DNA from: a virus
Strand: one strand, 5' to 3'
Virus record (IMG/VR): IMGVR_UViG_3300035698_020564
Location: 1 to 32,717 of that record
DNA length: 32,717 nt
Below the pieces are notes generated by a model. It had not been told where the DNA came from. It made no database searches and was given only the letters and a program-made list of their open reading frames with translations. The first letter of the stretch is position 1. Each line of letters begins with the position of its first letter. Both the position numbers and the translations under genes were made by a program. Positions 30,154 through 32,717 of this stretch are shown here, piece after piece.

Positions 30154-31641
30154 TTAGCTAACCAAATTACCGTCTTTGACTATTGTCTCATGTTCATATT
30201 CTGGTACGCCATGGCGAGTATATATAAAGCGTAAATCTTTACAATGTTCTTCCATTTCTGTTATAAATTCACGTCTATTTTTATCGTCAAGAATCTCTAT
30301 TCCATCCAAGCATAAAGTTATGTGACCTTTGGCTTTTGCTAGACCAGCCGCAAGTTTTGCAGCAACTTTATGCCTGTCTGAACTGCTCAAACGATCTATA
30401 TGTTCGTTATTAACATATAGATCATCATCCTTAAACTCAACTCCTTTAACGGGCAAATTTGCACGAGAGATTAAAAGCTTAGGTAGAGCATAAGCAAAAT
30501 GTTTATAGATATCATCTTCATTACAATAAGTTGTTCTTACAGCTTCATATTCAGACTTTCTAACAGCAACTTGATCATATTGTCGGTTAATTTCTTTTGA
30601 TCTTTCAGCTTCGCTAAATTCATTTCTTAAAACTTGAAGCTTGGTTTCAAGCTCTTGTTTATCTTTTGGTAAATATTTTTGTAACTCATTCTCTATTTCA
30701 TTAGATTTATCTGTAAGCCCTTTTATTTCAATTTCTGTTTTAAAATCAATATCCTGTCTTCTTTTAATTTTTGCCTTTTGGCTTTCTGCTGTTTTAGCGA
30801 AATCTTCTTTTATTCTTTCAATTTCCATATTCATTTGATCTTCTATGCTGGCTATTCCGTTTCGACAATTTAATATTATTTGACTTGAAACCTTTAAGGA
30901 TTCTATTTTCTCATCTGCTAAATCATTTGTATTTTCCTTTTTAGCTTCTAAAGATTCCCTAATTTTATTATGCTCATCAATAATTGTTATTTCCGCTTTA
31001 ATTCCATCGGCATCGTGCTCAATGTCTTCTCTTAATCTTGAATCAATTATTGGCTTTGGAGGAAGATTTTCAACTAATTCCGCAACAACTTCTTTCTTAT
31101 GTCTCATTACGCCATAAGTGCGTTCCCTAACGTCTTTAAAGTAATCAATCATTCTGTCGCATTCTTCAAAAGCGTTCTTTTTTAAGTCAAATTTTACGTC
31201 ATAATCATCAATGATATCAATATCTGTTTTCTTAGCTTTGACAGGTAAATGCTTCTTTAGATACTTAACAATATCTGAAGAAATTAAATACAATGGATTA
31301 ATTGCTTCAGCTGCGAAGAGCTCAGTAATATATCTTTTTGGTGTTTCTCCCTTCAAGCCCTTGCCTGTGAATTGAGAAGACTTCCCAGGAATAAAAACAC
31401 GCTTAACTTTTGCCTCTTCTCTTCCGTCCAAAAATTCGACAAGTTCAAGCTCTGCTCTCTCTTTGCCTTTCATGATCTTGCGTATATCAGCCCCACCAGT
31501 TAAAAAATCGTGAATAGCTGTTATGATATTAGTTTTTCCTTGGCTGTTTTCACCTACAAAGCCCTGCATTCCTGGTGTTAAATCAAGCTCCATCTCTGAT
31601 ATATTTAAGTAGTTTTTAATTCTGAATTTATAAACCTTCAT
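30154..31641 (-). CDS. RecF/Rad50-like AAA ATPase of the recombination module
   Basis: This 495-residue protein starts at ATG 31641 behind AAAGGAG. The N-terminal head begins MKVYKFRIKNYLNISEMEL and has Walker A GENSQGKTN (30-38). Residues about 160-370 are a coiled coil with no CXXC zinc hook. The C-terminal head has the signature-like LSSSDRHKVAAKLAAGLAK and Walker B ITLCLDGIEILDD. In Walker B the usual catalytic Glu after Asp is Gly, which may lower hydrolysis. It is followed by HNH, SEC-C and VRR-NUC genes, so it may act as an SbcC/Rad50-like DNA-end clamp with one of these nucleases. Confidence 0.82.
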   Translation of the reverse strand: MKVYKFRIKNYLNISEMELDLTPGMQGFVGENSQGKTNIITAIHDFLTGGADIRKIMKGKERAELELVEFLDGREEAKVKRVFIPGKSSQFTGKGLKGETPKRYITELFAAEAINPLYLISSDIVKYLKKHLPVKAKKTDIDIIDDYDVKFDLKKNAFEECDRMIDYFKDVRERTYGVMRHKKEVVAELVENLPPKPIIDSRLREDIEHDADGIKAEITIIDEHNKIRESLEAKKENTNDLADEKIESLKVSSQIILNCRNGIASIEDQMNMEIERIKEDFAKTAESQKAKIKRRQDIDFKTEIEIKGLTDKSNEIENELQKYLPKDKQELETKLQVLRNEFSEAERSKEINRQYDQVAVRKSEYEAVRTTYCNEDDIYKHFAYALPKLLISRANLPVKGVEFKDDDLYVNNEHIDRLSSSDRHKVAAKLAAGLAKAKGHITLCLDGIEILDDKNRREFITEMEEHCKDLRFIYTRHGVPEYEHETIVKDGNLVS

Positions 31642-31657
31642 TTCTAGCTCCTTTATT

Positions 31658-32032
31658 TTATAGTTTGTTTAATAAATTTGGTAATTTGTTTTTCATAACG
31701 AAATTATTATAAGCCTTTGCAGAAACGATAATAAATTTTTTACCGTCCCAATAAACATTGCAATTTTCATAAACAAGGTCAAGAGTATAGTTATCTAAAT
31801 TAATATTTTTCCTTGATTTTATTTTCAAATTTCCGCTGAAAAAGATAACTGCAAACTTTTCTTCTTCAGTTAATTCATGCATAGGATCTTTTAAACATTT
31901 TGCTCTTGCTTCCTTTGCTATTCTAAATCGTATTTCCTTGAATTTTTCGACGTTTTTTATGATTATATTAGCGACAGTCCCATTGATATTAATTTCCGCC
32001 ACAGGCTCTAATTTTTTAATTCTTTTCTCCAT
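31658..32032 (-). CDS. Unknown protein between annealing-like protein and ATPase
   Basis: This 124-residue protein starts at ATG 32032 behind GAGGAG and overlaps the upstream gene by 17 bp. It begins MEKRIKKLEPVAEININGTV and contains a helix (FKEIRFRIAKEARAKCLKD), ELTEEEKFAVIFF and a beta-rich C-terminus (NCNVYWDGKKFIIVSAKAY). I do not recognise the family. Tight coupling with the annealing-like gene suggests a partner in recombination, perhaps a single-strand-binding or modulator protein, but no motif proves it. Confidence 0.65.
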   Translation of the reverse strand: MEKRIKKLEPVAEININGTVANIIIKNVEKFKEIRFRIAKEARAKCLKDPMHELTEEEKFAVIFFSGNLKIKSRKNINLDNYTLDLVYENCNVYWDGKKFIIVSAKAYNNFVMKNKLPNLLNKL

Positions 32033-32717
32033 CTGTTAAATACTCCTCTTTTTTTATATATGTTCTTTCTAAATCTTCTTTCTGTTTTTCGGTCCATTTT
32101 TGGCTTGAAATCGTAGTATATAATCGTTTTAACTCAGATTTCGATTTACAATTAACAAGCTCGGTAACTGCAAGAGGAAAAGACATCTTAGAAACCCCCT
32201 CAGATTTCTTTTTTGTCTCTTCCTCTTTGTCTTTATAGCCTCCGTTTAATTTTTCTTTCTTAATTTCATCATAATCAAAATAATCAGATACTTTTCCCAT
32301 ATTATCTTTTAATGAATTGAATATGTTTTGCAAGGTAACAATTTCAATTCTATTTGTTGCGTCCAGGTTATGCCCTAGCCTTTTTATGATCATATTTTCA
32401 GTAACGCCAAATTCTTTAAAAGAAGCAACCATTTTGCGAACTATATCAGCTATTGGAATATTTTTATTTTGTCCTTCCAATGTTTTCATGCAAGCGTCCC
32501 TCGCCTCTTCAACTATATAAGGCGGTATAACCTTCTTTAAACAAGCTCTCATTCTTCTAATAGCATTTGACATAACAATTTCGTATGTGTCTCTTGGATC
32601 TCCGTTGCTAACATCTTTTAACCCTGCTTTCTTTGTATATCTCGCATGTTTCTGAGAAAAAAACATCTCAACTTGAACATTTGTTTGGAGATCCCAGGCG
32701 AAAGCTCTACATTTTGT
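32016..32717 (-). CDS. Single-strand annealing-like recombination protein, 5' end missing
   Basis: The frame has an ATG at 32666 but stays open to the right window edge, adding 17 codons (TKCRAFAWDLQTNVQVE). So the true start is outside. The pattern RAFAWDLQTNVQVEMFF, ...R.TYEIVMSNAIRRMRACL, VIPPYIVEEARDAC, SFKEFGVTENMIIKRLGH and IFNSLKDNMGKVSDYFD matches a family of phage proteins I know from recombination operons, where it looks like a RecT/Erf-type annealing protein; I hold that function with moderate confidence. A Lys/Glu-rich linker follows, and a C-terminal helical tail. It opens the recombination operon in this window. Confidence 0.65.
   Translation of the reverse strand, partial: TKCRAFAWDLQTNVQVEMFFSQKHARYTKKAGLKDVSNGDPRDTYEIVMSNAIRRMRACLKKVIPPYIVEEARDACMKTLEGQNKNIPIADIVRKMVASFKEFGVTENMIIKRLGHNLDATNRIEIVTLQNIFNSLKDNMGKVSDYFDYDEIKKEKLNGGYKDKEEETKKKSEGVSKMSFPLAVTELVNCKSKSELKRLYTTISSQKWTEKQKEDLERTYIKKEEYLTDGEKN

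Overview
This window is a contiguous piece of an AT-rich tailed-phage or prophage genome (about one third G+C by eye). Every gene I can support lies on the minus strand, so transcription runs right to left. The gene set is that of a long-tailed (siphovirus-like) phage of a Gram-negative host: small and large terminase, portal, scaffold, HK97-type capsid, tail tube, a frameshifted tail-assembly chaperone and a 1288-residue tape measure, plus a lipoprotein next to a holin-like protein and an O-antigen ligase-like enzyme. The low G+C and the several Sec signal peptides would suit a host such as an AT-rich member of Bdellovibrionota, but the host is a guess. Both window ends cut through genes.

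In order of transcription: (1) 32717-29054, recombination/nuclease module: a single-strand-annealing-like protein cut by the window end, an unknown protein, a RecF/Rad50-like ATPase, an HNH protein, a SEC-C protein and a VRR-NUC nuclease, closed by a bidirectional terminator at about 28886-28929. (2) 28828-25994, replication and small accessory genes: a DnaD/O-like initiator carrying an origin-like repeat cluster, a DnaC-like loader, two overlapping single-span membrane microproteins, an Acb2/Tad1-like nucleotide-sponge candidate and a zinc ribbon, ending in a 31-codon gene stump. (3) 25987-25886: a perfect consensus sigma70 promoter followed about 35 nt after its start by a strong terminator, resembling the lambda PR'/tR' switch. 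(4) 25841-22731: conserved phage hypotheticals, a protein made of Ser-X dipeptides encoded by 22 hexamers, an O-antigen polymerase/ligase-like membrane protein, then a holin / small membrane helix / lipoprotein cassette and a terminator. (5) 22617-1, packaging and virion: an extended -10 promoter, TerS, TerL, portal, head-tail protein, scaffold, capsid, neck, permuted NlpC/P60-like enzyme, tail tube, chaperone pair, tape measure and tail-tip proteins, ending in a secreted lectin-like protein that runs off the left edge.

The most interesting items are the attenuated consensus promoter at the entrance to the late region, the A9 slippery site immediately followed by a stop codon that joins the two chaperone frames, the Ser-X repeat protein, the sponge-like protein, the iteron/AT-rich cluster inside the initiator gene, the 197-bp portal overlap, and three Sec-targeted proteins placed among virion genes. 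I saw no integrase, repressor, endolysin of a familiar type, tRNA or CRISPR array in this window.
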